Assembly (NCBI RefSeq): GCF_018130145.1 | Contig: NZ_JAFCMB010000019.1 | Coordinates: 1-64,000 of the forward strand | Source: Bradyrhizobium sp. AUGA SZCCT0176 | GTDB lineage: Bacteria; Pseudomonadota; Alphaproteobacteria; Rhizobiales; Xanthobacteraceae | DNA length: 64,000 nt | Direction of reading: 5' to 3' | In this document: one piece after another, positions 27,229 through 34,539 of the stretch | Numbering within the stretch: the first letter of the stretch is position 1 | Layout: the number at the start of each line of letters is the position of its first letter | Program-made: the position numbers and the translations under genes | Notes under the pieces: model-generated | Databases searched by the model: none | What the model was told of the DNA's origin: nothing | Seen by the model: the letters and a program-made list of their open reading frames with translations, nothing else

Positions 27229-27998
27229 TGACCAGCGAAAACGAAACTGCGGGTGCCAAACCTTCGAGCTGGCGCGCGCAGCTAGCCCAGATCGCGGCCA
27301 TCGTGATGGTTGTGTTCGTCGCCAAGGGCGCCTTGGCCGAACCGTTTTACGTACCGTCCGGTTCGATGGAGCCGACGCTCCTGATCGGCGACGCGCTGCT
27401 GGCGTCAAAATTCCCCTATGGCTACGGCGCGGCGTCGCTGCCGATCCAGATCACGCTGCCGGAAACCGGCCGCCTGTTCGGCGAGACGCCCAAGCGCGGC
27501 GACGTCGTCGTGTTCCGCTGGCCCGGCGACCGCTCGCAGGCCTGGGTCAAGCGCGTGGTCGGGCTGCCCGGCGACCGCATCCAGATGCGGCAGGGCCAGC
27601 TCTTCATCAACGACCATGCTGCGACCTTGAAGCCGGATGGCGTGGGTGAAGCCGAAGACGACCGCGGCGGCAGCGAAAAGGCCTATCGCTATGTCGAGAC
27701 GCTGCCGAACGGGGTCACGCATGCGGTCTTCAAGATGCGCGACAACGGCCGGCTCGACAACACGCCAGAGGTAACGGTGCCGACGGGAAAACTGTTCGTG
27801 CTCGGCGACAACAGGGACAATTCCGCCGACAGCCGTGTCGCGGTGCGCGACGGCGGCGTCGGCCTGTTGCCGATCGACAATTTGATCGGCCGCGCCGACG
27901 CCGTGGTCGGCTCCTGGGATCTCGGCATCCGCAGCCAGCCGGTATGGACATGGCTCTCCGGCTTTCGCATGGCGCGGTTTTTCACGTCGGTGCATTGA
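27228..27998 (+). CDS. lepB: Signal peptidase I
   Basis: A 256-residue membrane-anchored serine protease that removes signal peptides. One N-terminal helix (QIAAIVMVVFVAKGAL), nucleophile S46 in PSGSMEPTL, general-base K108 in AWVKRVVGLPGDR, and the GDNRDNSADSR box. It begins with GTG at 27228 inside TAGTG of tldD, with GGAGGA 9 bases upstream, so translation is coupled. Bradyrhizobia carry more than one LepB paralogue; this copy is linked to tldD. Confidence 0.94.
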   Translation: MTSENETAGAKPSSWRAQLAQIAAIVMVVFVAKGALAEPFYVPSGSMEPTLLIGDALLASKFPYGYGAASLPIQITLPETGRLFGETPKRGDVVVFRWPGDRSQAWVKRVVGLPGDRIQMRQGQLFINDHAATLKPDGVGEAEDDRGGSEKAYRYVETLPNGVTHAVFKMRDNGRLDNTPEVTVPTGKLFVLGDNRDNSADSRVAVRDGGVGLLPIDNLIGRADAVVGSWDLGIRSQPVWTWLSGFRMARFFTSVH

Positions 27999-28004
27999 GA
28001 AAGC

Positions 28005-28343
28005 GTGACCTTCGACGACGTCAGGGAGTTCGCGCTGCTGTGGGACGAGGTCGAGGACGGCACGTCCTACGGCACACCGGCGCTGAAGGTGCGCAAGAAG
28101 CTGCTGGCGCGGCTCCGCGAAGACCATGACAGTCTTGTCGTGTTCGGCGTTCCCCATGGCGAGCGCGAGATGCTGGTCGAAAGCCAGCCAAAGCTGTTTT
28201 ACTTCACCGACCACTATCGCGATTATCCGATCGTGCTGATCCATCTCTCGAAGGCCAGGCGCGCCGTCGTCGAGCCGCTGCTGCGCCGGCACTGGCGCAC
28301 ACTGGCATCGAAGAAGGCGGTGAAGGAATACGACGAATCATAG
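28005..28343 (+). CDS. MmcQ/YjbR-family protein
   Basis: A 112-residue protein with the YjbR-like alpha/beta fold: VREFALLWDEVEDGTSYGTPALKVRKK, then LVVFGVPHGEREML and FYFTDHYRDYPIVLIHL. YjbR-like proteins resemble the TfoX C-terminal fold and may bind DNA; function unproven. GTG start at 28005, 6 bases after lepB, suggesting co-transcription. A REP hairpin follows. Confidence 0.82.
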   Translation: MTFDDVREFALLWDEVEDGTSYGTPALKVRKKLLARLREDHDSLVVFGVPHGEREMLVESQPKLFYFTDHYRDYPIVLIHLSKARRAVVEPLLRRHWRTLASKKAVKEYDES

Positions 28344-28348
28344 ATCAT

Positions 28349-28384
28349 TCCCGTCATTGCGAGCGAAGCGAAGCAATGACGGGA
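28349..28384. repeat. REP-like palindrome (CCCGTCATTGCGAG)
   Basis: TCCCGTCATTGC and GCAATGACGGGA form a 12-bp stem directly after the YjbR gene and about 10 bases before the next start. It could end the upstream transcript. Confidence 0.82.
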
Positions 28385-28394
28385 AAGAGCATCC

Positions 28395-28961
28395 ATGACC
28401 CAAGACGAATTCCTCGACCTTGCGCTGCGCAATCCCGCCAATCAAATCATCGCCGAAAAACTGTTCGAGCTCGCGCTGCCGGATGCCTGGATCGTGTCGG
28501 GATGCCTGGTGCAGACGGTGTGGAACATGCTGACCGGGCGTGATGTCGATTACGGCATCAACGATTACGACGTGTTCTATTTCGATCCCGATACATCCTG
28601 GACGGCCGAGGACGCCGTGATCCGCCGTCTGCACGGCGCGCTCGGCAAGCTCGACGCCAAAATCGAGGCGCGCAACCAGGCGCGCGTCCATCTCTGGTAC
28701 GGCGAAAAGCATGGCCTACCCTACCCGCCGCTGCGCTGCTCGACCGAAGGCATCGATCGCTTTCTTACGAGAAATACGCAAATCGGCATCCGCCGCACGC
28801 CGGATGGCTACGACGTCTACGCGCCCGATGGTTTCGACGATGCCGCCGGCCTGATCGTGCGACCCAATCCGGGCCCGAATTTTTTGCCCGAGAGTTATGC
28901 GGTGAAGGCGGCGCGATGGAAGGCGACGTGGCCGGAGGTGACTGTGCTGGCGGCGGAGTGA
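28395..28961 (+). CDS. Nucleotidyltransferase-like protein (NTP_transf_6)
   Basis: A 188-residue protein. The pattern PDAWIVSGCLVQTVWNML followed by YGINDYDVFYFD resembles the uncharacterised nucleotidyltransferase family with two metal-binding aspartates in the IxDxDVxYFD segment. The second half has the conserved HLWYGEKHGLPYPPL. Substrate unknown. It starts just after a REP hairpin, so it may be transcribed separately from lepB-YjbR. Confidence 0.8.
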   Translation: MTQDEFLDLALRNPANQIIAEKLFELALPDAWIVSGCLVQTVWNMLTGRDVDYGINDYDVFYFDPDTSWTAEDAVIRRLHGALGKLDAKIEARNQARVHLWYGEKHGLPYPPLRCSTEGIDRFLTRNTQIGIRRTPDGYDVYAPDGFDDAAGLIVRPNPGPNFLPESYAVKAARWKATWPEVTVLAAE

Positions 28962-28968
28962 CTCTGGT

Positions 28969-29110
28969 CGTCGTCCCGGCGAACGCCGGGACCCATAACC
29001 ACAGGGCATCATGAGTAGAGGAAGTCGTCGACCAGCACCCATAATCAGGACGGCCGCGGCGTATGGGTCCCGGATCGGCGCTCCCTGCGGTCGCTTGTCC
29101 GGGACGACGG
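28969..29110. repeat. Intergenic repeat (GTCCCGGCGAACGCCGGGAC type)
   Basis: Two mirror-image GTCCCGG hairpin arms flank about 100 bases, with CCCATA at the inner ends. The same family is at 32681-32800 and 34411-34529. It lies between convergent genes. Confidence 0.8.
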
Positions 29111-29119
29111 AGGACGGAG

Positions 29120-29674
29120 CTACCGCACCACGCCAGAGGTAAACCCGGCCTTGCGCCGCGGCGGCTTGATGTCTTTTTTCAGGAAGCAATGGCCTTCCGT
29201 GCCGGCATAGCCCGGCCGCGCATAGGTCCAGGCCCGGCACTTGTTGTCGGCGGTGCAGGCGGCCTTGCAGGCGTCGTCGCCGTCCTTGCTCTTGACGTCG
29301 AAATTCTTGTAGTCGCCGCCGAACCGGTCGATCGAGGTTTCGATCGCGCTGTTCCTCGGCTCGACCACGCCGGCGCCGCGCACGCCGGAGACGCAGCAAC
29401 TGTCCTGGACGCGCGCCGGGACGTTGCTCTTGAGCCAGCACACCGCGCCGCTGGTCAGGTCGGTCGGATAGTTGAAACTCCACGACCGGCAACGCTTGTC
29501 GCGTTCGCACACCAGCGCGCAGTCGGCCGGATCGCCCGAGATCACCGGCGAGTTCAGATAATCGCCGCCGGGGCGATCGAAATTGGCCTGCGCCGCGGCT
29601 GGGCGTGCGGGTGCTGCCGCCGCCAAAAAGGCGAGCGTCACCAAACACGCCCTGAGCAGGCGGCCTATCCCCAT
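29120..29674 (-). CDS. Secreted protein with two PAN/Apple domains
   Basis: A 184-residue exported protein: signal peptide (LLRACLVTLAFLAAAAPA), then two repeats of the PAN-like motif. First repeat: FDRPGGDYLN ... CALVCERDKRCRSWSFNYP ... CWLKSNVP; second: IDRFGGDYKN ... CKAACTADNKCRAWTYARPG ... CFLKKDIKPP. Cysteine spacing supports disulfide-bonded Apple folds, which bind protein or carbohydrate. The link between repeats has an extra DSCCVSG. A start at 29713 would add 13 residues. Confidence 0.85.
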   Translation of the reverse strand: MGIGRLLRACLVTLAFLAAAAPARPAAAQANFDRPGGDYLNSPVISGDPADCALVCERDKRCRSWSFNYPTDLTSGAVCWLKSNVPARVQDSCCVSGVRGAGVVEPRNSAIETSIDRFGGDYKNFDVKSKDGDDACKAACTADNKCRAWTYARPGYAGTEGHCFLKKDIKPPRRKAGFTSGVVR

Positions 29675-29770
29675 GTGATTGCTTTCGAATGCGCGCGTTC
29701 CGAAGGTTGCCATTGGAGCGGCATCAACCTGTACGGCGGATGAACGGCCCAGAAACGCGGCAACGAGCCG

Positions 29771-29792
29771 AGCGTGATGATCTCATCACGCT
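29771..29792. repeat. Perfect 10-bp inverted repeat with 2-base centre
   Basis: AGCGTGATGA at 29771-29780 and TCATCACGCT at 29783-29792. It lies about 100 bases upstream of the PAN-protein start and could be an operator for it or part of the repeat element that follows. Confidence 0.7.
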
Positions 29793-29806
29793 CTATGCTT
29801 TTGTTT

Positions 29807-29879
29807 GCGCATGATCTTTCTCGGAAAACCGGTACCCACCCCGCATCAAGTGCGGGGCATGCTTTACCGGATCATGCGC
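29807..29879. repeat. Intergenic palindrome (GCGCATGATC...GATCATGCGC)
   Basis: Perfect 10-bp outer arms, an inner AAAACCGGTACCCACC box and a nested CCCCGCATCAAGTGCGGGG hairpin. The centre resembles the 49-bp repeat at 7741 and 60304 (ACCGGTA-CCAC), so these may be related elements. It ends right at the glutamate-cysteine ligase stop. Confidence 0.78.
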
Positions 29880-31249
29880 TAGAAAGCGTATTCCTTGTAG
29901 GCCGGTTCCACGGAGCCGCCCCAGGCGCCGTTGAATTTCTCCAGCATCTCTTCGGCCGGCGTGCGGCCGGATTCGAGGATCCGCTCCAGCGGCTCGAGGT
30001 GACGGCTTTCGTCACGGCCGAGGTGATCGATGCGGCTGCGCCGCCGCAAGCCGGCATGCGACAGCTTCACGCATTCCCGCGCGATTTCGAACAGATAGCG
30101 GTCGCGGATCCGGGCCTTGAAGCCGAAGCGCGGCACGTCGTCGCGCAGCGCCTGACGCTCTGCCGCCGTCCAGTGCTTCACGAGATCCCATGCCGCGTCC
30201 AGCGTCGTGTCGTCGTACAAGAGACCGACCCAGAACGCCGGCAGCGCCGGCAAACGGCCCCACGGCACGCCATCGGCGCCGCGCATTTCCAGATAACGTT
30301 TCAACCGTACTTCCGGGAAAATCGTCGAGAGGTGATTGGCCCAATCCGACAGCGTCGGCCGCTCGCCGGGCAAGGAACTGTTCCTGCCGTCGAAAAAGGC
30401 GCGGAACGACGAGCCTGACACGTCGATATAGCTGTCGCCGCGCTTGACGAAATACATGGGAACGTCGAGCGCATAGTCGACCCAGCGCTCGAAACCCATC
30501 CCGTCCTCGAACGCCCAAGGGATCATGCCGGAACGCGCATTATCGGTATCGCGCCAGATTTCCGAGCGGAATGACAGGAAGCCGTTGGGCTTGCCTTCGG
30601 TGAACGGCGAATTGGCGAACAACGCGGTCGCGATCGGCTGCAGCGCCACCGATACCCGCAGCTTCTTGACCATGTCGGCTTCGGAGGAGAAGTCGAGATT
30701 GGTCTGCACGGTGCAGGTCCGGTACATCATGTCGAGGCCGTATTGGCCGACCTTCGGCATGTAATTGGTCATGATCTTGTAGCGGCCCTTGGGCATCAGC
30801 GGTACCTGCGACCGCGACCATGACGGCGTCATGCCGAGGCCGAGAAAACCGATCCCCAAAGGGGTCGCGATCTCGCGCACCTGCGCCAGATGCGCCATCA
30901 ATTCCGCCTGGGTCTGGTGCACGGTCTCGACCGGGGCGCCCGACAATTCGAACTGCCCGCCGGGCTCCAGCGAAATCGCGCCGCCGCCGGTGACGTCGTA
31001 CAGCCCGATGATGTTGCCGTGCTCCATGATCGGCTCCCAGCCGAGCAGAAGCTGCATGCCCTCCAGCAGCGCGCCGATGCCGCGCGCGCCTTCGTATGGC
31101 ACGGGGTGATAGCCCTCGAGCGTGAACGGGGTCTTCTCGTGCTCGGTGCCGATGCGGAATTCCGACGGCGGCTTCACGCCGGCCGCCAGCCACGCCACGA
31201 GTTCGTCGCGCGATTGCAACGGCGTCATATCGATTTGGTCACGCGCCAT
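29879..31249 (-). CDS. gshA: Glutamate-cysteine ligase
   Basis: A 456-residue ATP-dependent enzyme for the first step of glutathione synthesis, of the plant/alphaproteobacterial type. Conserved segments: FRIGTEHEKTPF, MEHGNIIGLYD, GGAISLEPGGQFELSGAP, TCTVQTNLDFSSE, FVKRGDSYIDVSGSSFRAFFDG and RGADGVPWGRLPALPAFWVG. Length fits the family. ATG 31249 chosen since family homology starts there. It lies near a MarR/glutathione S-transferase pair, a fitting neighbourhood for glutathione use. Confidence 0.93.
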   Translation of the reverse strand: MARDQIDMTPLQSRDELVAWLAAGVKPPSEFRIGTEHEKTPFTLEGYHPVPYEGARGIGALLEGMQLLLGWEPIMEHGNIIGLYDVTGGGAISLEPGGQFELSGAPVETVHQTQAELMAHLAQVREIATPLGIGFLGLGMTPSWSRSQVPLMPKGRYKIMTNYMPKVGQYGLDMMYRTCTVQTNLDFSSEADMVKKLRVSVALQPIATALFANSPFTEGKPNGFLSFRSEIWRDTDNARSGMIPWAFEDGMGFERWVDYALDVPMYFVKRGDSYIDVSGSSFRAFFDGRNSSLPGERPTLSDWANHLSTIFPEVRLKRYLEMRGADGVPWGRLPALPAFWVGLLYDDTTLDAAWDLVKHWTAAERQALRDDVPRFGFKARIRDRYLFEIARECVKLSHAGLRRRSRIDHLGRDESRHLEPLERILESGRTPAEEMLEKFNGAWGGSVEPAYKEYAF

Positions 31250-31345
31250 AAAAAATCCGGATCTTTGGCGATTCGACCGAACGCGCCGTGTGGCAGGGAG
31301 CATTGCGGACAGCGTTGTCCGCAAAAACGATAAGATGAAGGCGTA

Positions 31346-31855
31346 TCATCGGGCGGGAACGCCGTCTCGCGCGGCGACCGCCCTGACTTCGCTGCACGAG
31401 CAGCCCAGCCGGTCGAGCAGACCGCAGAGCTTGATGGCGTCGGTGTCGGACAGTTTCGAGCCGACGTGTTTTTCGATCGCGGCGGAATAGGCGCTCCACA
31501 TTTTCTTCTGCAGCTCGCGTCCCGTCTCCGTGATCTCGACGAACTGGCCGCGCTTGTCGATCTTGCATTCGCGCCGCGCCGCCAGCCCCTCGTCGACCAG
31601 ACGGTCGATCAGGCGCGAGGTCGAGTATTGCGGGATCAGCATCTGCTTCTCCAGCTCCACCGGGCGCATCTCGCCGGACGGCGCGCGCGACAATTCCAGC
31701 AGCGCGTCATACCAGGCGAGCGGCGGGAAGCCCGCCTTCTTCAAATCCTGCTCGACGGCGTCCAGCACCCGGCTCTGCACCCGCATCAGGCGGATCCAGG
31801 CGTTGGTCGCCTCGGTCGATGGTTTGCGTTTCATGGTCTGGTCCGTATCCGTCAC
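31346..31855 (-). CDS. MarR-family transcriptional regulator
   Basis: A winged-helix regulator of up to 169 residues: WIRLMRVQSRVLDAVEQDLKKAG, then PVELEKQMLIPQYSTSRLIDRLVDEGLAARRECKIDKRGQFVEITETG, the MarR recognition helix and wing. Cysteines near the end (CGLLDRLGCSC) might sense oxidants or electrophiles. GTG at 31855 lies in a 17-bp duplication; ATG at 31834 is the alternative. Divergent to a glutathione S-transferase; a paired operator lies between. Confidence 0.9.
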   Translation of the reverse strand: MTDTDQTMKRKPSTEATNAWIRLMRVQSRVLDAVEQDLKKAGFPPLAWYDALLELSRAPSGEMRPVELEKQMLIPQYSTSRLIDRLVDEGLAARRECKIDKRGQFVEITETGRELQKKMWSAYSAAIEKHVGSKLSDTDAIKLCGLLDRLGCSCSEVRAVAARDGVPAR

Positions 31856-31875
31856 AGGTCCGTGTCTGTCACAGG
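31842..31875. repeat. 17-bp tandem duplication at the MarR start
   Basis: 31842-31858 and 31859-31875 match at 15 of 17 bases (TCCGT..CTGTCACAGG type). It duplicates the GTG start region of the MarR gene, out of frame with itself, which makes the true start uncertain. Confidence 0.75.
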
Positions 31876-31887
31876 TTAGTGTACCGC

Positions 31888-31937
31888 ACTAAATGCAGCT
31901 GCATCAATCTTGACTATTACATGCAGATGCATTTAGT
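31888..31937. promoter_or_regulatory. Paired MarR operator between marR-type and GST genes
   Basis: ACTAAATGCAGCTGCAT at 31888-31904 is mirrored by ATGCAGATGCATTTAGT at 31921-31937 with one mismatch in 17. Each arm also contains its own near-palindrome (ATGCAGCTGCAT, ATGCAGATGCAT). A possible sigma-70 promoter toward the GST gene, TTGACT at 31910-31915 and TTTAGT at 31932-31937, overlaps the right arm, so binding would block it. Confidence 0.75.
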
Positions 31938-31997
31938 CGTTCCTCGGCCCCAAGCCAAGGTTTCCAAAGGCAAGAACTTCCAAAGGGAGAAAATCCA

Positions 31998-32612
31998 ATG
32001 AAATTGTACTATTCGCCAGGCGCCTGCTCGCTGTCTCCCCATATCGCGCTCCTGGAGGCCGGTCTCCCCTACGATCTGGTCAAGGTCGATTTGCGCGCCA
32101 AGAAGCTGGAAAACGGCGACGACTATCTGACGGTCAATCCGAAGGGCCAAGTGCCGGCGCTGGCGCTGGATTCCGGCGAACTGGTCACCGAAGGCCCGGT
32201 CATCGTCCAGATCATCGCCGATAAAGCCGCGGACAAGAATCTTGCCCCCAGCCGCGACCATGCCGATCGCTACAAGCTGCAGGCCTGGCTCACCTATATC
32301 AACAGTGAGCTGCACAAGAACCTCGGTCCGCAGTTCGCCCCGGCACTGTCAGACGATGCCAAGGCATTTTTCAAGGACCGTGTGATGGGCAAGTTCAGGT
32401 ATGTCGACGGCGAGCTCGCCGGAAAAGACTACCTGATGGGCAAGCAGTTTTCGGTCGCCGACGGTTACATGTTCACGATGCTGTCTTGGGCCGAACGGAT
32501 GAAATGGGATCTCGCTGATCTCTCCAATCTGATGGCCTACAAGGCCCGCGTCGGCGCCCGCCCGAAGGTGCAGGAAGCGCTGACCAAGGAAGGCCTGCTG
32601 AAGGCGGCGTGA
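31998..32612 (+). CDS. gst: Beta-class glutathione S-transferase
   Basis: A 204-residue cytosolic enzyme that conjugates glutathione to electrophiles. The N-terminal thioredoxin-like half begins MKLYYSPGACSLSPHIAL with C10, the beta-class signature, and contains NPKGQVPAL for glutathione. The C-terminal helical half includes FSVADGYMFTMLSWAERM. Very close in layout to bacterial GstA. ATG 31998 has AAAGGGAG upstream. Divergent from the MarR gene and followed by a strong terminator. Confidence 0.94.
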   Translation: MKLYYSPGACSLSPHIALLEAGLPYDLVKVDLRAKKLENGDDYLTVNPKGQVPALALDSGELVTEGPVIVQIIADKAADKNLAPSRDHADRYKLQAWLTYINSELHKNLGPQFAPALSDDAKAFFKDRVMGKFRYVDGELAGKDYLMGKQFSVADGYMFTMLSWAERMKWDLADLSNLMAYKARVGARPKVQEALTKEGLLKAA

Positions 32613-32639
32613 GTTTTTTCGGAGTGCGATAAGGCTTGA

Positions 32640-32672
32640 GGGCCGGATCGATGATCCGGCCCTTTTTGTTTT
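32640..32672 (+). terminator. Rho-independent terminator after GST
   Basis: GGGCCGGATC at 32640-32649 pairs with GATCCGGCCC at 32653-32662, then TTTTTGTTTT. It lies 27 bases after the stop. A near-identical stem ends the small gene at 34211. Confidence 0.92.
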
Positions 32673-32680
32673 ACCCCGCG

Positions 32681-32800
32681 TCGTCCCGGCGAAGGCCGGG
32701 ACCCATACTCCGTGACGCTGATTGTTGTAGAAGGTCTCTAACGCCGGCGCTCTTACCGATGGGCCGCGGCGCATGGGTCCCGGCCTTCGCCGGGACGACA
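32681..32800. repeat. Intergenic repeat (GTCCCGGCGAAGGCCGGGAC type)
   Basis: Mirror-image arms CGTCCCGGCGAAGGCCGGGA and its complement lie about 100 bases apart, each followed by CCCAT. Fills the gap between convergent GST and D-amino-acid dehydrogenase genes. Confidence 0.85.
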
Positions 32801-32832
32801 ACTTTTTTTACGCTGCAACCACAACAAGACGA

Positions 32833-34065
32833 TCAGTATCGCGCCGGACTGAACGCTGATGGGTCGGTGAATGTCGCCTCGCCGCTCATCATCTCGGCGA
32901 GCAGGCGGCCTGTGGTGGGGCCAAGAGTGTGGCCGTGATGACCATGCCCGAAATGCATCCACAGGCCTTTGTGCTTCGGTGCAGCCCCCACGACCGGCAG
33001 CATGTCGGGCATGCAGGGGCGGACCCCGCTCCAGGGTTCGGCCTCCACCGCGGTGCCGAGATCGACAAGCCGCCGCGCCGCCTGCTCCGCCCGTTCGAGC
33101 TGGCGCGACTGCGACGACCTTTCCGGTCCCATCAATTCGGCGCCCGACGTAATCCGCAATCCCTTCGCCATCGGCGCCATGGCGTATGCGAATTCGGGGT
33201 CGTGCAGCGGCAGATTGAGGCGGCCGCCGCCGGTGAAATGCCGATGGTAGCCACGCTTGCGCAGCATCGGAAAACGATAGTCAAACTTTTGCAACAGATC
33301 GGGAGACCACGGACCCAGCGATACCACGGCCGCCTCGGCGTCGATCGGGCCATCATCCGACTGAACCGTCCAGCCGGCAGGACTCGGCGCCAACGTGGTC
33401 GCATCCCCGTTGACGAAGGTGCCGCCTGCGCGTGTGAACAGATCGGCATAGGCGGATACGAGCCCGCCCGGGTCCGAGACCGTCCATGGGTCGCGCCAGT
33501 GAACAGCCCCCGCCCCGGTCTCGTTAAGCCCGGGTTCGGCCGCGGCAAGCTGTGCCGGGCTGATAATTTCCGATCGCACACCGAATTCGGCCGCCAGCAT
33601 CTCGGCGACCAGCGCCACTTCATCCAGCGCAGCCTGGGTGCGGCGCAGGGAATGATAGCCGCTTCGCTGCACCAGATTGTCCGCGCCGGCTTCCCGGATC
33701 AGCACATCATGCTCGCTTGTCGCCCGTGCGATGATCCGCGCGTAGGCCTGCGATATGTGCTGGTGCCGATCCGGAGCGGAATGCCACCAGTACCGCAGCA
33801 AAGGACCAAGATGCCGCGGCAGCCATTTTACGCGGTAATGGACATCGTTGGCGCGCCCTGTTGCGATCGCCGCCAGCGTCGCAAGATCGCGCGGCATCGG
33901 ATAGGGCCGCACCGCTTCGGCCTGGATGAAGCCGGCGTTGCCGTAGCTGGTCTCGCGGCCGGGCTGATTGCGATCAAGCAGCACGACCGACCAGCCGCGG
34001 CGCTGTAACTGCAGCGCGGTTGCGACCCCGACCATTCCGGCGCCGAGAACGATAACACTTGGCAT
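32833..34065 (-). CDS. FAD-dependent D-amino-acid dehydrogenase (DadA-like)
   Basis: A 410-residue flavoprotein of the DAO family. The FAD-binding Rossmann fingerprint is VIVLGAGMVGVATALQLQRRG at the N-terminus, with the ligand acid in LLDRNQPG. Conserved NAGFIQAE and the C-terminal VRPCMPDMLPVVGAAP and HFGHGHHGHTLGP match DadA-type enzymes that deaminate D-amino acids to keto acids and feed the respiratory chain. ATG 34065 is used; 34074 and a GTG at 34077 are possible. No alanine racemase is nearby. Confidence 0.85.
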   Translation of the reverse strand: MPSVIVLGAGMVGVATALQLQRRGWSVVLLDRNQPGRETSYGNAGFIQAEAVRPYPMPRDLATLAAIATGRANDVHYRVKWLPRHLGPLLRYWWHSAPDRHQHISQAYARIIARATSEHDVLIREAGADNLVQRSGYHSLRRTQAALDEVALVAEMLAAEFGVRSEIISPAQLAAAEPGLNETGAGAVHWRDPWTVSDPGGLVSAYADLFTRAGGTFVNGDATTLAPSPAGWTVQSDDGPIDAEAAVVSLGPWSPDLLQKFDYRFPMLRKRGYHRHFTGGGRLNLPLHDPEFAYAMAPMAKGLRITSGAELMGPERSSQSRQLERAEQAARRLVDLGTAVEAEPWSGVRPCMPDMLPVVGAAPKHKGLWMHFGHGHHGHTLGPTTGRLLAEMMSGEATFTDPSAFSPARY

Positions 34066-34210
34066 TGCGACCATCACCCTTGCATGGGTCCGGGACCGGT
34101 CAGGACCAGGCTTCCGCTAATCTCTGGGACCAGCTACATCAAATCGCGGCTGGGCAGTAGGCGGAATTGCGGATGGTGGCTCTGCCTTATATTGATTTGT
34201 CAGGATTTTG
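34066..34210. other. Intergenic region upstream of the DadA-like gene
   Basis: No feature recognised apart from being the likely promoter region for the minus-strand dehydrogenase and the small plus-strand gene. Confidence 0.35.
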
Positions 34211-34372
34211 ATGGCCGAGCGTGTTCGCGAAACACTCGACCTCCCTGACTGCGAGGTTGTGCTCTTGATTGGTCTTCCAACAAGCAGCACCGGTTTGCGT
34301 CAATGGCGATGGCTCTCTGAGATGGAGAGCTGCTTTGCACAAGCAAAGCTGAAAACCCTATTCACAAAATAA
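34211..34372 (+). CDS. Possible 53-residue hypothetical protein
   Basis: An open frame starting MAERVRETLDLPDCEVVLLI and ending with a basic tail KLKTLFTK. It has AGGA at 34202-34205 six bases before the ATG, and its stop runs directly into a textbook terminator at 34374. These two signals argue for a real transcript. No family recognised; the codon use is less GC-biased than the neighbours. It may be a remnant of a larger gene. Confidence 0.4.
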   Translation: MAERVRETLDLPDCEVVLLIGLPTSSTGLRQWRWLSEMESCFAQAKLKTLFTK

Positions 34373-34373
34373 A

Positions 34374-34402
34374 GGGCCGGATAAATGATCCGGCCCCTTT
34401 TG
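34374..34402 (+). terminator. Rho-independent terminator
   Basis: GGGCCGGAT at 34374-34382 pairs with ATCCGGCCC at 34388-34396, then CTTTTG. Closely similar in sequence to the GST terminator at 32640-32672, so one may be a copy of the other. Confidence 0.88.
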
Positions 34403-34410
34403 TTGGATGT

Positions 34411-34529
34411 CGTCCCGGCGAAGGCCGGGACCCATACCGCGTGATCTATCAATAAGACATTGCGGCTAACGGCATCTGCAACAATGAACGACGGTGGTTA
34501 TGGGTCCCGGCTCAAGGCCGGGACGACGA
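34411..34529. repeat. Intergenic repeat (GTCCCGGCGAAGGCCGGGAC type)
   Basis: Third member in this window, with mirror arms near 34411-34437 and 34501-34529. It lies just after a terminator, as at 32640-32800: terminator plus repeat seem to have been duplicated together. Confidence 0.82.
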
Positions 34530-34539
34530 TGGATTTGTG

